Source: Tubulanus polymorphus (taxonomy: Eukaryota > Nemertea > Palaeonemertea > Tubulaniformes > Tubulanidae). From it: DNA of 64,000 nt. A program made the translations under genes and the position numbers. The stretch lies in contig NC_134026.1 of assembly GCF_964204645.1 (NCBI RefSeq), positions 21,532,650-21,596,649 of the forward strand, read 5' to 3'. Below the pieces are notes generated by a model. It had not been told where the DNA came from, did not search any database, and worked only from the letters and a program-made list of their open reading frames with translations. Positions 23,046 through 33,600 of the stretch are shown here, in pieces; position 1 is the first letter of the stretch; each line of letters starts with the position of its first letter.

Positions 23046-26000
23046 ATGGAGAGCGAAGGCAGAGCAGATTACGTTTATGTTGCTAGATTAGCCGAACAGG
23101 CTGAGCGATATGATGGTGAGCTGCCCTGGAAATCGACAATTTGTTTACCTTCATTCACACTTGTATTGACGAAGTATTTATTTGACAGGCCTACACACAT
23201 TTCAATTCATTGACATTGCAAAAGAAGCCTACCTGTCCCTTTTATACGAACTTATCAGAGGCGGGTCTCATTGATTACCTTTTAACAACAATAGAACACA
23301 ACTATTACTTGTGTACTATCGATAATTTGACAGACTGAGACGGCAGTGTCACTGTCACTAACTGTCAATCTCCCGAGGGCGCGTGGTCTGCTGCACCCCG
23401 GTCTTAGGAAAAATACGTTCTCTCTGATAAAAGGATATATATATTTGGGAGCAACTGCAGTTAAGGTGTCCCTTATCTACCTAACCTAGTCAAATAGCAC
23501 TATTCTCTAATAACACAGCCATTGAATTGGATGGTGCCTACTAATTACCTAAACTTAAGTTAGACCGCAAAGCCTAGTTTAGCAATATCAATTCCGGATA
23601 AATGACGAGAGAAATCCCACCATGATTCAGTCTGAGATTAAATATGGGAAGTGGATATTTTGCCAATGCAGCATTATTTTAGTAAACGCTAGTTTGCCAA
23701 TGGCTATATATATATTAAGATATAGTAATAAAATATGATAATAGAATCATTATATTGGGTTTAGGATTAGGGTTTCGATAGGGTTAAGGTCTAGAGGGTC
23801 CAGAGGGTTAGGGTAAGGGTGAGGTTTAGGGTCTGTTTTTTACCCCTAGGGATAGGGTTAGGGTAAGGTGAGGCTTTATGTAGTGAAAACTTACGGATGG
23901 GTTTGAATGAGCTCGGTGGTCTAGTGGAAAGACGTTGGGCTAGCAATCTGCTGGTCCGGGTTCGAATCCCGTTCTATGCTGCTATTTTCACTAACTCTGT
24001 TCTCTACACTTTCCTTGAATTTTCTAAGTCGCGCACGTCGGTGCGCATGCGTAGCGTCAATTAGCCAATCAGAACGCGCCATTGGCAAAATAGCGTTGAC
24101 AGGAATAATGCCGCATTGGCAAAATATCACCTGCCATAGAAATACTTGAATAGAAGAGAATTTATTAAGAGCAATGTTTGGGCTAAACAGCCATCATCTG
24201 TTGTACTGATCGTACGTTGAGTACGTCTGATGATGGCTAATAGTGTTTAGCTGAAACGTTGCTCTTGATAATTTCTCCTCTGTTCTAGTATTTTTAATCT
24301 CGGACTGATCATTGTGGGATTTGTCTGGTCATCCATCATACACGGATAGTGTGTACCCTCTCGACAAATTCGGATAAAGCCTTTTTGGTGGCTTCAAATG
24401 CACAAGCCTTGTTTAATGTTTGTGGATTTCGCTATTGTGGACGACGGTAGAATGTATTCTAAAAATTTTAAGGGAATCTAAAAAAATTTAGGGGGTACTT
24501 GTCCCCCTTGAACTGCCCTTGAATGATGCAGTTACATTGTTCTACTATGGCTCTGAACTAGGTTCTACAGTTTTCGGTTGGTGTTCACTCTGTTGGAGTT
24601 AAGGTACCATAAGTTCATTTCAATGTTTTAATTTTTCAATTGAACCCAAATCAGTGGAACTCAACCGGGTCCTGGATATCAGAATCATGTCCATCCATCG
24701 TGGTAGTGGATACTTTGTTTGTTTGTTTACATATGGGTCACTTGAATTCTCGCAGAAATGGTCGACGCGATGAAAAATGTAGCCAAGCTGAACGTGGAAC
24801 TGTCGGTCGAAGAGCGAAACCTCCTGTCGGTAGCGTACAAGAACGTGATAGGTGCGAGAAGAGCATCGTGGAGAGTTATAAGCAGCCTCGAACAAAAAGA
24901 CGACGGCAAGGGCGCCGAAAAGAAAGAGCGAATTGCAACTTATAAGAGAGTGGTGAGTCTTTAATACGTGAAATGAAATGAGCTGGATATTTTTTCTTCT
25001 TTTGACGAGAATTGTGAGCGAATGTCAGCGTTTGGCAGTCCAGCGGTGATTTAATCTGATGATATCGGTCGTCGTCAGAATATTGTTCCACCTCTTGAAA
25101 AGTTGACTAACCCTCCTGACTAATAATGTTTTGAAGGGATGTTCATTTCTGTAACATCTCCGCACTCCTAATCGGTGTCGGTATTTTTTCGGGTATCCTC
25201 CCTTGTGTGTGTGCGTGTGAATGCTCCTGCCGAGAAAGGACTTTTTACACTAATTGCGTTGGTTTTCGTCTACGTTTTATTTTTTCGAATCGGTTAAAGT
25301 CATGATTCGTATTAATCGTGTGGTTATAATTCGTGGACCGAGTCACGAGGTTCCTGCCTTCACAATACCAGGTAAGACGTCGAAGTTGCTTGGCTTTAAT
25401 TAATTAAACAAGTTTTTAATGAAAATGAGAGAATGTGTTTATACATCATTCGCTTTTTGTTTTGTTTTGTTTGTTTTTCTTTTAACAATAAGAGCACTTA
25501 ACGATAATATCAATACTTGTTAACGGGAATGTTGCTGTGAAGTGGGTAAATTTTCTCGTTGGAAGGACAAATTTTAGACCTTAGCCAAAGCCACATTGCT
25601 GGTAAACTGAAGGCAGGAACGTTGATTCTAATCCTAAGATTCATGTGTAAATGATTCATCTTTTTCAGTTCAGTGCCTGTGACTTTGGCAAAGGTTCATG
25701 CCCGTGTGCGACGAATGGGCTAGGCCTGTTTGTAATATTTAAAAAAAGATATCGAAAAATTTACTCGTTGAAGTGTGTATCTTTGAATATTTTTCATCAT
25801 CATTTCAGATCGAGCAAGAACTGTTGGTAAAATGTAAGGAAGTCATATCGTTGATAGATACGTGCACACGAGATCCGTCGAACGCTGAATCTGAAGTATT
25901 CTATAATAAAATGTAAGCAGTTTATCTTGAAAATTGTATCGACGGCGTGGAACACCTCTTTTTAAACTCATCCAAACCAAAAAAATGCTGTTTGCCTGGT

Positions 26001-28016
26001 CGTCATCGTCAAAAGTCATTGCATTACTCGAGTAGCTTGCATGACTCAATTTCTTCGAAGTGTTAGTCATTTGGATATTCGTCAAGAAAATGATAGTCCC
26101 AACTAAGGCAACTTGAGCTAGATTGATAGGGGGTCGTCCATTTATTACGTACTCATCGTAGGGGTGGAGGGGGTCTTACTAAATTGCATGCATGTGTACG
26201 GAAGCGATGAAGGGCCTCGAGTTGTCGCGTTCCAACTCGACAAGTTGTCATATTTATGTCGACATATCGCGTCAAGTCGACATCATATCGTGACGTTTTG
26301 ACGATATATTTCGTTTTCACTGCCATTTTCCTCGCGACAAGACTTGAAACTCAGTCGTCATTTCACTGGCATCCTCATCTTACATTTAGACATGTCTTCA
26401 AATGACGGCTTGTCCCGTGAAAAATGGGCGAATTTGTCGTGAAAACGTCACAATATGTCGACATAAGTATGGCGACTTGTCGAGTTGGAATGCGACAACT
26501 CGAGGGGCTTTATCGCTTCCGTACATGTGCCTACAGGGGGGAGGGGGGCTAATTCTGATGCGTTTGGTATGCACAATTAACAAATCGTGAGCATGCCCTG
26601 TATACGTCGTTCAATGTCTACTACCCCTATTGTACACCGTGGGCTCATCCTTGTTCAAGAACTCGCGACTTTTTAGTACAAACGTAATGAAAGTAGGCCT
26701 AGGTCTAATCAATAAAAACAATAGTCTTTCCTTGAGTCTTCCCTTTTGTGTTAGACACTTTGGGGAGAGGGGTAACTTTGAAGGTCAGTATGTACGCAAA
26801 GGGGAGGGGGTAAATGATTTGCGTACAAGGGGGGAGGGGGTCTGATTTTACCGAAAATAATGCGTACGTAATAAATGGACGACCTCTAGTGAAAATATTA
26901 ATGAATGATTATTTTTAACAAGCCTTTACTATAGAACTTGAATGTTCGTTTAGATTTGGTTGCTGTGTCATTTTCCAGTATTAAAAAAAAAACGTCATAG
27001 GGTTCATTGATTTATTATGTATGCATTACGGGGAGGAGTGAGTGGAATTGCGTACTGTAATGCTTCATTTTGAAAAATTCAGATTTTATGCGTACGTAAT
27101 AAATGAATGATCCCATACATAATTCATGTTTTCATCCTTCTACTGCTCATTGTAACGATATTCCTTATTATGCAGGAAAGGTGATTACTATCGTTATATG
27201 GCGGAATTCACAACCGGAGAAGAACGAAAAGAGGCAATTCAAGAGAGTTCCGATGCATATAAAGCGGCGAAGGCTATTGCCGACAAACATCTGAAAGCTA
27301 CGAATCCGATTTGTCTTGGCCTGGCGCTGAATTTCTCTGTGTTTTACTACGAAATTCTCAACTCGAACGAAAGCGCGTGTCAATTGGCAAAGGATGCATT
27401 TGAAAAGGCAGTCGCTGAGTTGGATTCGTTGCCCGAAGATAGCTATAAAGATTCGACCTTAATCATGCAGTTGCTGCGAGATAACCTGACCCTATGGACC
27501 AGCACAGGTGAGTTATGTTCATAGTTGTTAAAGTGGAACCTCGTGGAAGGACCAATTGGGGGCATCTAGTTTTAGGTAAAATCTTGATCAAACATGTTTT
27601 ATGTAAACCATAAGTGATCAGCATTGGGTCAAAATCCAGATTTCATTGATCAGTGTGTTCTTCTCGTGGAATCTAATCTTATTTCAACGAAAATGGTTAA
27701 TAGTTAATTCTCAAATTTGTTGTACATCTGTGATGGAATTCCACACTGCTGCGCTTGTTGGTTCAGTTGCTATTTAGTGGTTTCATCTCAATTGGTGAAC
27801 TCATAGTCTTAAAAATCAGCTATATTTTACATCAAATTTTGATCATTATAGATAAGAGGGTTGTCATTTAATTTATCTTAATTTTGAAAATACATAACTG
27901 GTGTTTCAAAAAATGTAAGTCGTAGATGTTTTTAAATTCCTAACGGGAGATTCATTAAATTTTCAGAAGCTGAAAACCAGTCTGCAGATGATGATGTTGA
28001 TCAGGACGAAGCCTGA
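23046..28016 (+). CDS. YWHAE: 14-3-3 epsilon-class protein, gene 1
   Basis: 14-3-3 proteins are dimeric adaptors that bind phosphoserine/threonine motifs. Five exons join to 250 residues: 23046-23115, 24756-24952, 25809-25912, 27176-27507 and 27967-28016. The start [23 protein letters not shown] matches the first helix. Exon 2 holds the first family signature ([20 protein letters not shown]) with the Lys and Arg of the phosphate pocket, and exon 4 opens with KGDYYRY (Arg-Tyr of the pocket). The second signature, [19 protein letters not shown], is complete, and the acidic tail ends [16 protein letters not shown] and [19 protein letters not shown] favour the epsilon class over zeta. Intron 2 contains conserved complementary blocks; intron 3 holds nested non-autonomous transposons. 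The gene is paired in tandem with gene 2. Confidence 0.95.
23755..23870 (+). repeat. Interstitial degenerate telomere-like tract
   Basis: Many GGGTTA/TTAGGG-type units occur (for example GATTAGGGTTTCG, GAGGGTTAGGGTAAGGG and GATAGGGTTAGGG), mixed with variants. The animal telomere unit is TTAGGG, so this may come from telomeric DNA captured in the element around it. Confidence 0.6.
23909..23983 (+). repeat. tRNA-like module (tRNA-derived SINE or tRNA pseudogene)
   Basis: An A box, TGGTCTAGTGG (23917-23927), and a B box, GGGTTCGAATCCC (23958-23970), stand at tRNA spacing. A 7-base loop CTAGCAA would hold an AGC (Ala-type) anticodon. The anticodon stem is poor, and the acceptor arms (GAGCTCG and TCTATGC) do not pair, so it is not a working tRNA gene. 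Confidence 0.55.
24150..24295. repeat. Inverted pair of CTGATGA...GAAAC (hammerhead-like) repeats
   Basis: The right arm reads CTGATGA (24227-24233), a 6-bp stem GGCTAA/TTAGCT, then GAAAC (24253-24257) and GTTGCTCTTGATAATTTC. The left arm carries the same sequence on the minus strand with changes (CAGATGA, CAAAC, ATTGCTCTTAATAAATTC). CTGATGA-stem-GAAA is the conserved core of hammerhead ribozymes, which occur in the terminal repeats of Penelope-like elements. No complete ribozyme fold was found. Confidence 0.5.
25350..25371 (+). promoter_or_regulatory. Conserved intronic block S1 of 14-3-3 gene 1 (ratchet-like AG/GT)
   Basis: This pyrimidine-rich block, beginning GTTCCTGCCTTCA and ending TACCAG, is followed at once by GTAAG. 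It is complementary at 19 of 22 positions to 25599-25620. The counterpart in gene 2 is 32454-32475. Confidence 0.65.
25578..25620 (+). promoter_or_regulatory. Conserved intronic blocks S2a and S2b of 14-3-3 gene 1
   Basis: S2a (25578-25595, ACCTTAGCCAAAGCCACA) is complementary at 16 of 18 positions to S3 downstream. S2b (25599-25620, ending GAAGGCAGGAAC) pairs with S1 upstream. Only three bases separate S2a from S2b. Confidence 0.65.
25678..25695 (+). promoter_or_regulatory. Conserved intronic block S3 of 14-3-3 gene 1
   Basis: TGTGACTTTGGCAAAGGT is the partner of S2a. It follows a decoy acceptor (TTTTTCAG ending at 25668) and lies 114 bases before exon 3. Confidence 0.65.
26131..26884. mobile_element. 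GTCGTCCATTTATTACG family element, copy A, interrupted by a second element
   Basis: The ends are inverted: GGGTCGTCCATTTATTACGT at 26131 and its complement near 26863-26884 (GTACGTAATAAATGGACGAC). The interior has G-rich runs typical of the family. A separate palindromic element fills 26195-26525. It lies in intron 3 of 14-3-3 gene 1. Confidence 0.65.
26195..26525. mobile_element. Nested element with about 73-bp inverted ends
   Basis: 26195-26267 and 26453-26525 are imperfect inverted repeats that share TGTACGGAAGCGAT, CCTCGAGTTGTCGC, TTCCAACTCGACAAG and ATGTCGACATAT. It is 331 bp long with no coding capacity, and lies inside copy A of the GTCGTCC family. Confidence 0.7.
27008..27112. mobile_element. 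GTCGTCC family element, copy B (short, diverged)
   Basis: The left end, GGTTCATTGATTTATTATG, and the right end, GCGTACGTAATAAATGAATG, are inverted and match the family ends with changes. The interior is G-rich. It lies 120 bases from copy A in the same intron. Confidence 0.5.
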
Positions 28017-28775
28017 ATGAAATGATGTCGGCATCAGTTCAGAAAATATTTATAATGGGGAGGGTGGTCATCGGATGAGTAGTATAAAGTGTTTCCGAGG
28101 TTGGAGTTTCATGGCCCTATTGAGGGCTTGTAGCAACGTGTTACTTGTCAAAAAAAAAAAGTTTATTTTTGTTTGTCAGTCGTACAGATTGAATGACCCA
28201 GCAATGAATCTGCAGCAACGGCCGATCCCAAATACATTCGATGCTGAAGGTTTAAACAGTCAGTGGTGTCAGCGCTTGGTGGTAGGCCCTGGATATACAT
28301 GTATATCGTTTGATGAAAAAAAAAATAGAAAAACTTCAGCCTTACTTTAAACAACAGTTTTGAATTGTGTGGATATACTGAACCATCGTATATGTATCCA
28401 TAGTGGACCTGGAACGGTTCATGAATATTCTGTAGAATACATTTATAAACTAGTTATATCCATCAAACCTGATCGGAAGAAGTAACATTTAAAATTCCAA
28501 GTTCTACAGATGGCGACAGGCGATAGGAAAAAATGTCTGTTGCCTATTTCTATGTAAGCAGGGTTAGGACACGGAAGTAGAACGCTCTTGCCACTCACTG
28601 AAGTTTTGTACTAAACATTCTATTTTTTTGTAACGCGTCAACTTGATTTATTCAGTATTTATATATTCTTGGATATACATGCCTTAATTATCATACATAA
28701 TAGTAGTACTTGATTTTAATACATGTAGTCTAATTTATTTGCTGTGTGTGAACTATAATTGTGATATTAATCGGA

Positions 28776-28781
28776 AATAAA
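28776..28781 (+). terminator. Poly(A) signal of 14-3-3 gene 1
   Basis: An AATAAA lies 760 bases after the stop, in an AT-rich 3' UTR. Confidence 0.45.
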
Positions 28782-28786
28782 AATTT

Positions 28787-30580
28787 CACTAAAAATTCTC
28801 GTGTTTGTGTTAGCATTGGACTTTCATTTCTATTGTTAAACCTGATTAATGTGGATCGGATCCAATTGACTTCCAGCTCTGGTTCACCTATTCATAAATG
28901 TATGGAGATTAGGGAAATCTAATAGATTTCTCGCATAAACTGGGCTTAATTCTGTTAGTTCCAGATGATCTGCATTAAGCAGGGTGTACTGTGCAAGGGT
29001 TAGCGTACTTGCCTAGAAAATTCAGCGAATCTGAGAAATCTAGAAAAAATTAGGGAAGTTTGACAATTTTCGCAAAAATCTTCGGGAATTTGGGTATGCT
29101 ATGGCCATGTGCTTCTTGATCAATACCAGCTAGTTTGTGAAAAAATTATTAAATTGTAACATTGCATACTCCAATGAATTTCTCCATTCGCCTTCCGATT
29201 CGCTTTGGAATTTTGTGCTACGACATGGATAATACACAAGACTTGAAGTTCGGAAAGTTGCCACCCAGATGTTGCAAATTTCTCATTGCATGATTTTATT
29301 TTGATCGATTTGTTTGTGTTACTCTTGTGGCGCTTGGCTTATGATTGGCCAGTAGCTAAAATTTATGAGTTTCTGTAACCATGAATTCCAATTGTTACCA
29401 ATCGGTATGCGTTTTAAGTAGAAACTAGCCCACAAATTATCGACCAAATCAGAGATAAGATAATTAGAAATAGTGCATTAGTCTTAGACCGATTATTAGA
29501 AGACCTTTTGTTCTTGCAGTGTATACATATTTTAGTAGTGGACGAAATTTAATGATCGTTGTTATTTGTGACGAGAATTCTGGTTCATTTCTTATTTTCT
29601 TTGTGCTTGTTAATGATAAACGGAAGAAACGGTTTATTCGAAATTCTAATCTAGCTTAATAATACTATTACACTTGTTGCCAAATGAATCGATATCTGAG
29701 TCAGCACGGTGAACACGGGTGTGGGTGGTTTCTGGATGCGCGACTTCGAGGTGCGCGCACAGTCATAGACAGTACTGGGCAGTGCTGTGACGTACGACAC
29801 GACGAGCGTCCGCCACGCGCCTGCTGGTCTATTATTGGACCGTGCTGTATATAAATTTCTTAATATCGCGCCCGCACCGGTTTTGACTGGAACTGGTATA
29901 GAATCGAACTTGCTCGATACGCTCGAGCGCTGACCGTTGTTGTCTCTGCAAGTTACTTCGCGTTTCGGTATGTAGCAATGCGGTACTGATTCATTCAACA
30001 CACCGAAACGCGGAAGTGACACTGCCCATTGTAGCCATGGTAACGACGTGCGTCACAACCGCCTCGCGCACTTATTCCCCGCCGTGTACAACCGCGTGAG
30101 GAAAAAGATCGTGGGTGGTCGTGCGCGTAATCTCCATATTGAATAAGCGCCCATCTTTTTGAGTGCAAAATATCCCTCAACAACTGACCCAAAAATCATA
30201 AGATAATTTACGTTCGGAAGACCATTTAAGAAATAATAAGATCGTGTCGCCATTTTAAGGAGAGGAGTGCGATATTTTCTTTGAAATGAAGATTAAGAAA
30301 GACCCGAAAATCTCATTATGTTTATTTACTGATTAAGACTCTGCTTTTATAAATTTTTAGCGAATAAATCTGTCAAAATAGACGTGTTTCTGATTGTTTT
30401 CGTTTGTCTTTGATTTTATTACGATGCGTTGAAAACGCGAATTGTTGCGATCAAACTGGTAGGATTTGCGCAGCGTGCATTGATAATCATTATTCACCTA
30501 GCGTAAAAGTAGGCTAACTCCGCCGCGCGCGCATTGATATAACTAAGCTGTCTCTACGAGTACTACTTTCACTGGCGGGC
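28787..30580. other. Spacer and upstream region of 14-3-3 gene 2
   Basis: No gene is seen. The region turns GC- and CpG-rich at about 29690-30130. Open frames there (for example on the minus strand at 29651-30022) fit base composition rather than coding. Further upstream the DNA is AT-rich and featureless. Confidence 0.4.
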
Positions 30581-30592
30581 GCGGCCATCTTG
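30581..30592 (-). promoter_or_regulatory. YY1-like site in the 5' region of 14-3-3 gene 2
   Basis: This is the identical GCGGCCATCTTG 12-mer seen before gene 1, here 81 bases before the ATG. The downstream leader (AAAAAATC, CTGCG, AAATCGTC, CCATCCGC) is also shared by the two genes. Confidence 0.5.
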
Positions 30593-30661
30593 TAAATTTC
30601 ACAGGAGATCATTCCGTCAAAAAATCTGCGTTAAATCGTCGCATATTCACAACCATCCGCC

Positions 30662-33600
30662 ATGGACACTATAAACAGAGAAGATCATGTGTACACAGCT
30701 AAATTAGCTGAACAAGCCGAACGTTATGACGGTAAGTCCTTTACATTATATCTAGTTTTAGACGATACGTATTTTCCGCTGAGAAATCTTCCTCGGCTTG
30801 ATGATCGACGCCCTGTCTCAATAAATGCACTGGTTTATGGGCTCATTTTTATCGCGGCTTAGCTATAGATAGAAATTTCGTTTCAAATCTTTGATGTTGT
30901 TAGCGTTAGTTTTTTGTCAATCGTAAATAACTAGCAAATCAATCGCGTACGATTTTGATGTATCGTCATTGTATTTGTACGACCTTTTTATTTGCCCTGC
31001 CCCCTTTTTTTATTGCCTGAGAAAAGGGTCCTTATGATTTTGCTTGTCTTGTTGCAAGAGGGCGAGGTGAATGCGAAAATATCATCAATGCATTGACAAT
31101 GAAGTAAACTTGAGCCCCAGCGAGCATTTGTAATTGTTCGTGAAGACCAAATATATTGATATTGATCACATGATAGTGGCCTGAATTTCTGATGAAATGC
31201 TTAATGTACCAGACCGTTCTACTCCTGTCTTATCGAAGTCATTTATATGAAGAATGGTGCATGCATAGGAGGAGGAGGCTATGTCTTGGATGAAACGGAA
31301 ATGCTATTTATCTTACAGAAATGGTGGATGCCATGAAAAAAGTAGCCAATCTAAATGTAGAATTGTCGATAGAAGAACGAAATTTGTTGTCGGTAGCGTA
31401 TAAGAATGTGATAGGAGCTCGAAGATCATCTTGGCGAATAGTTTGCAGCTTAGAATTGAAAGAAGATTCTAAGTCAGCTGAAAAGAGAGCTAAGATCGCA
31501 GAGTACAAGGCAGTGGTGAGTTTGGAATAAATTTTTGATGGGTGTTTTCTTGTGATGTAGAAGTCGAGAATTCGGCGAGATATTTCCACCATTTTTCGGG
31601 GGTTTTCTTGCCTCGTAATTGAGGTCATCAATTAAGTTGGTCAATAGAAGGCTCTGATAGTAGGCGTCAGTGCATTTCATGTCATACGTAATCTGCTGCC
31701 TTTGATCATAATGAATCATGTAGTGGCTGGTTTGTTCAAGATTTAGATGCTGGATGGTATAAACTGAATGTTTTTTATGCAGGACTTCAGCCGTCAAGGT
31801 TCATTTCATATCTTAGAGCATACAATGCGTTAATGAATCCTTAATGATGATGATGCTGCCCTGTTTAGGGCCAATCCTTATATGCATACTGTTAATATTC
31901 CATATTAAACTTTCGACAATGTTCCTTATTTGAATTTTGATTAGTTGCATGTTAGCTTGATAATTAGGTGGAATTGAATGATATTTTTGACGATTTTCCT
32001 TGTCGCCACTGTAATCGATTGACTTCAGTGATTATCAAAGTAGCTTTTTTATTCTACTTTAAGGTATTTCACTATTGGATGTATTAATGTTAGGCATTGT
32101 TATACTTTCCGAAGTAATCTTTGACATGGATCTCGAAGTAATCTATGACTTCCGAGATTGTGATTTGGTATTAGGCTGGGTAACAGTGACACTATCCTAT
32201 TCCTGTTTATCACATATATCTAACCATACAACATTGCAATAGTATGAACCATGATTTCTGTAACATTTCTGCGCTGTCTTTTTCAAACGTGTTAACTGAA
32301 ATACGGGTTGATTGTAATGGAAAGGTTGCTTACTGTCAATTGCGTTCACGTAAGACTAGGATTTCCATATGTATAATATGGCTTGAATTCGAAGGTGAAA
32401 TTATATTTTTTGCGATATGTCGATGGCTTTAATAGTTGAGGAGAAGTAACAGGATTCCTGCCTTCAGACTACCAGGTAAGCTAAAACCTGATTTTGCTTG
32501 GCTATTGTCTTTAACCAATTTCGTATTTTGTATCTAACACCTCGAGAATCTTCTCTTGTATCATCTCATCATCAGTTAAACCGATGGAACCCTCTTTTTG
32601 AAATGATCCATTTATTTGAATAATAACCTTGGCTAATATTGATTAAAATTTGAGCCTGCATGGTGTGCTTTTATCTCGGGAGTACCTCAGTGAGACTACT
32701 CTTAGTAGTCAAAAGTGCTTCTAATGTGCCTTATCCTGGGATACTTAATTATATATAACCTTAGCCAAAGCCATAGCTGAGCTAACCTGAAGGCAGGAAT
32801 ACAGAGTTATGACAAGCGTCGTTATTGTTTGGCAAATTATTTGTCTTTTTCAGTAAAGGGTATCTGTGGCTTTGGCTTAAAGGTTTAGATAGATATTTCT
32901 GAATAATGAATGCGTCTGACTGGCCGCCTTAATCACTTAGTGTGACTTCCTTGAAGAATAATCTTCTTTTTTTTTTTTGTTAATTCAGGTGGAGAAAGAA
33001 TTGGAAGAGAAGTGTAATGATATCATCAGTGTGATAGATGACCACCTTGAGCCGGCTGCGAATAATGCAGAAGCGAAAGTATTCTACAATAAAATGTAAG
33101 TTTAACAATTTGTGGCGTTGTCACTGACTTCAAGGTTCATATTGATTTGATTGTTTGATAACAGCTAATCTCATTGTGTATTATAGGAAAGGTGACTACT
33201 ATCGTTATTTGGCCGAGTTCCGAAATGGTAATGGCCGCAAGACAGCAGCTGAAAATAGCCTGGAAGCGTACAAAGCGGCGTCAAAAATTGCCGAAAGTGA
33301 TTTACAGCCGACAAATCCGATTCGTCTTGGTCTGGCGCTAAATTTCTCGGTGTTTTATTTCGAAATCCTCAATTCATCCGAACGAGCGTGTCGGTTAGCG
33401 AAGTCTGCATTTGACGAGGCGATCGCCGAACTCGACACATTGAACGAGGATTCCTACAAAGATTCTACCTTAATCATGCAACTACTGAGGGATAATTTAA
33501 CTCTGTGGACAGGTAAGGAAAATTTTTAGCTCACTTCGGACTAGCAGCCCAGTAAGCTATCGCGTTCACTTGTTCTCTTTCTTACATGGAAACTTTGATG

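Larger units (their letters stand above)
23654..24128. mobile_element. Inverted-repeat element carrying telomere-like and tRNA-like sequence
   Basis: The 51-base ends (23654-23704 and 24078-24128) are imperfect inverted repeats: GATATTTTGCCAATGC at the left recurs as GCATTGGCAAAATATC at the right, and GCCAATGGC as GCCATTGGC. Between them lie a degenerate telomere-like tract (23755-23870) and a tRNA-like module (23909-23983). There is no coding capacity. It sits in intron 1 of 14-3-3 gene 1. Confidence 0.7.

Noticed and set aside
23909-23983. A working tRNA-Ala(AGC) gene
   Set aside because: A and B boxes are good, but the acceptor arms do not pair and the anticodon stem is weak; it also lies inside a repeated element.
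29651-30022. 123-aa minus-strand frame in the GC-rich region upstream of 14-3-3 gene 2
   Set aside because: It overlaps a CpG-rich promoter-like stretch, and the peptide has no recognisable domain.
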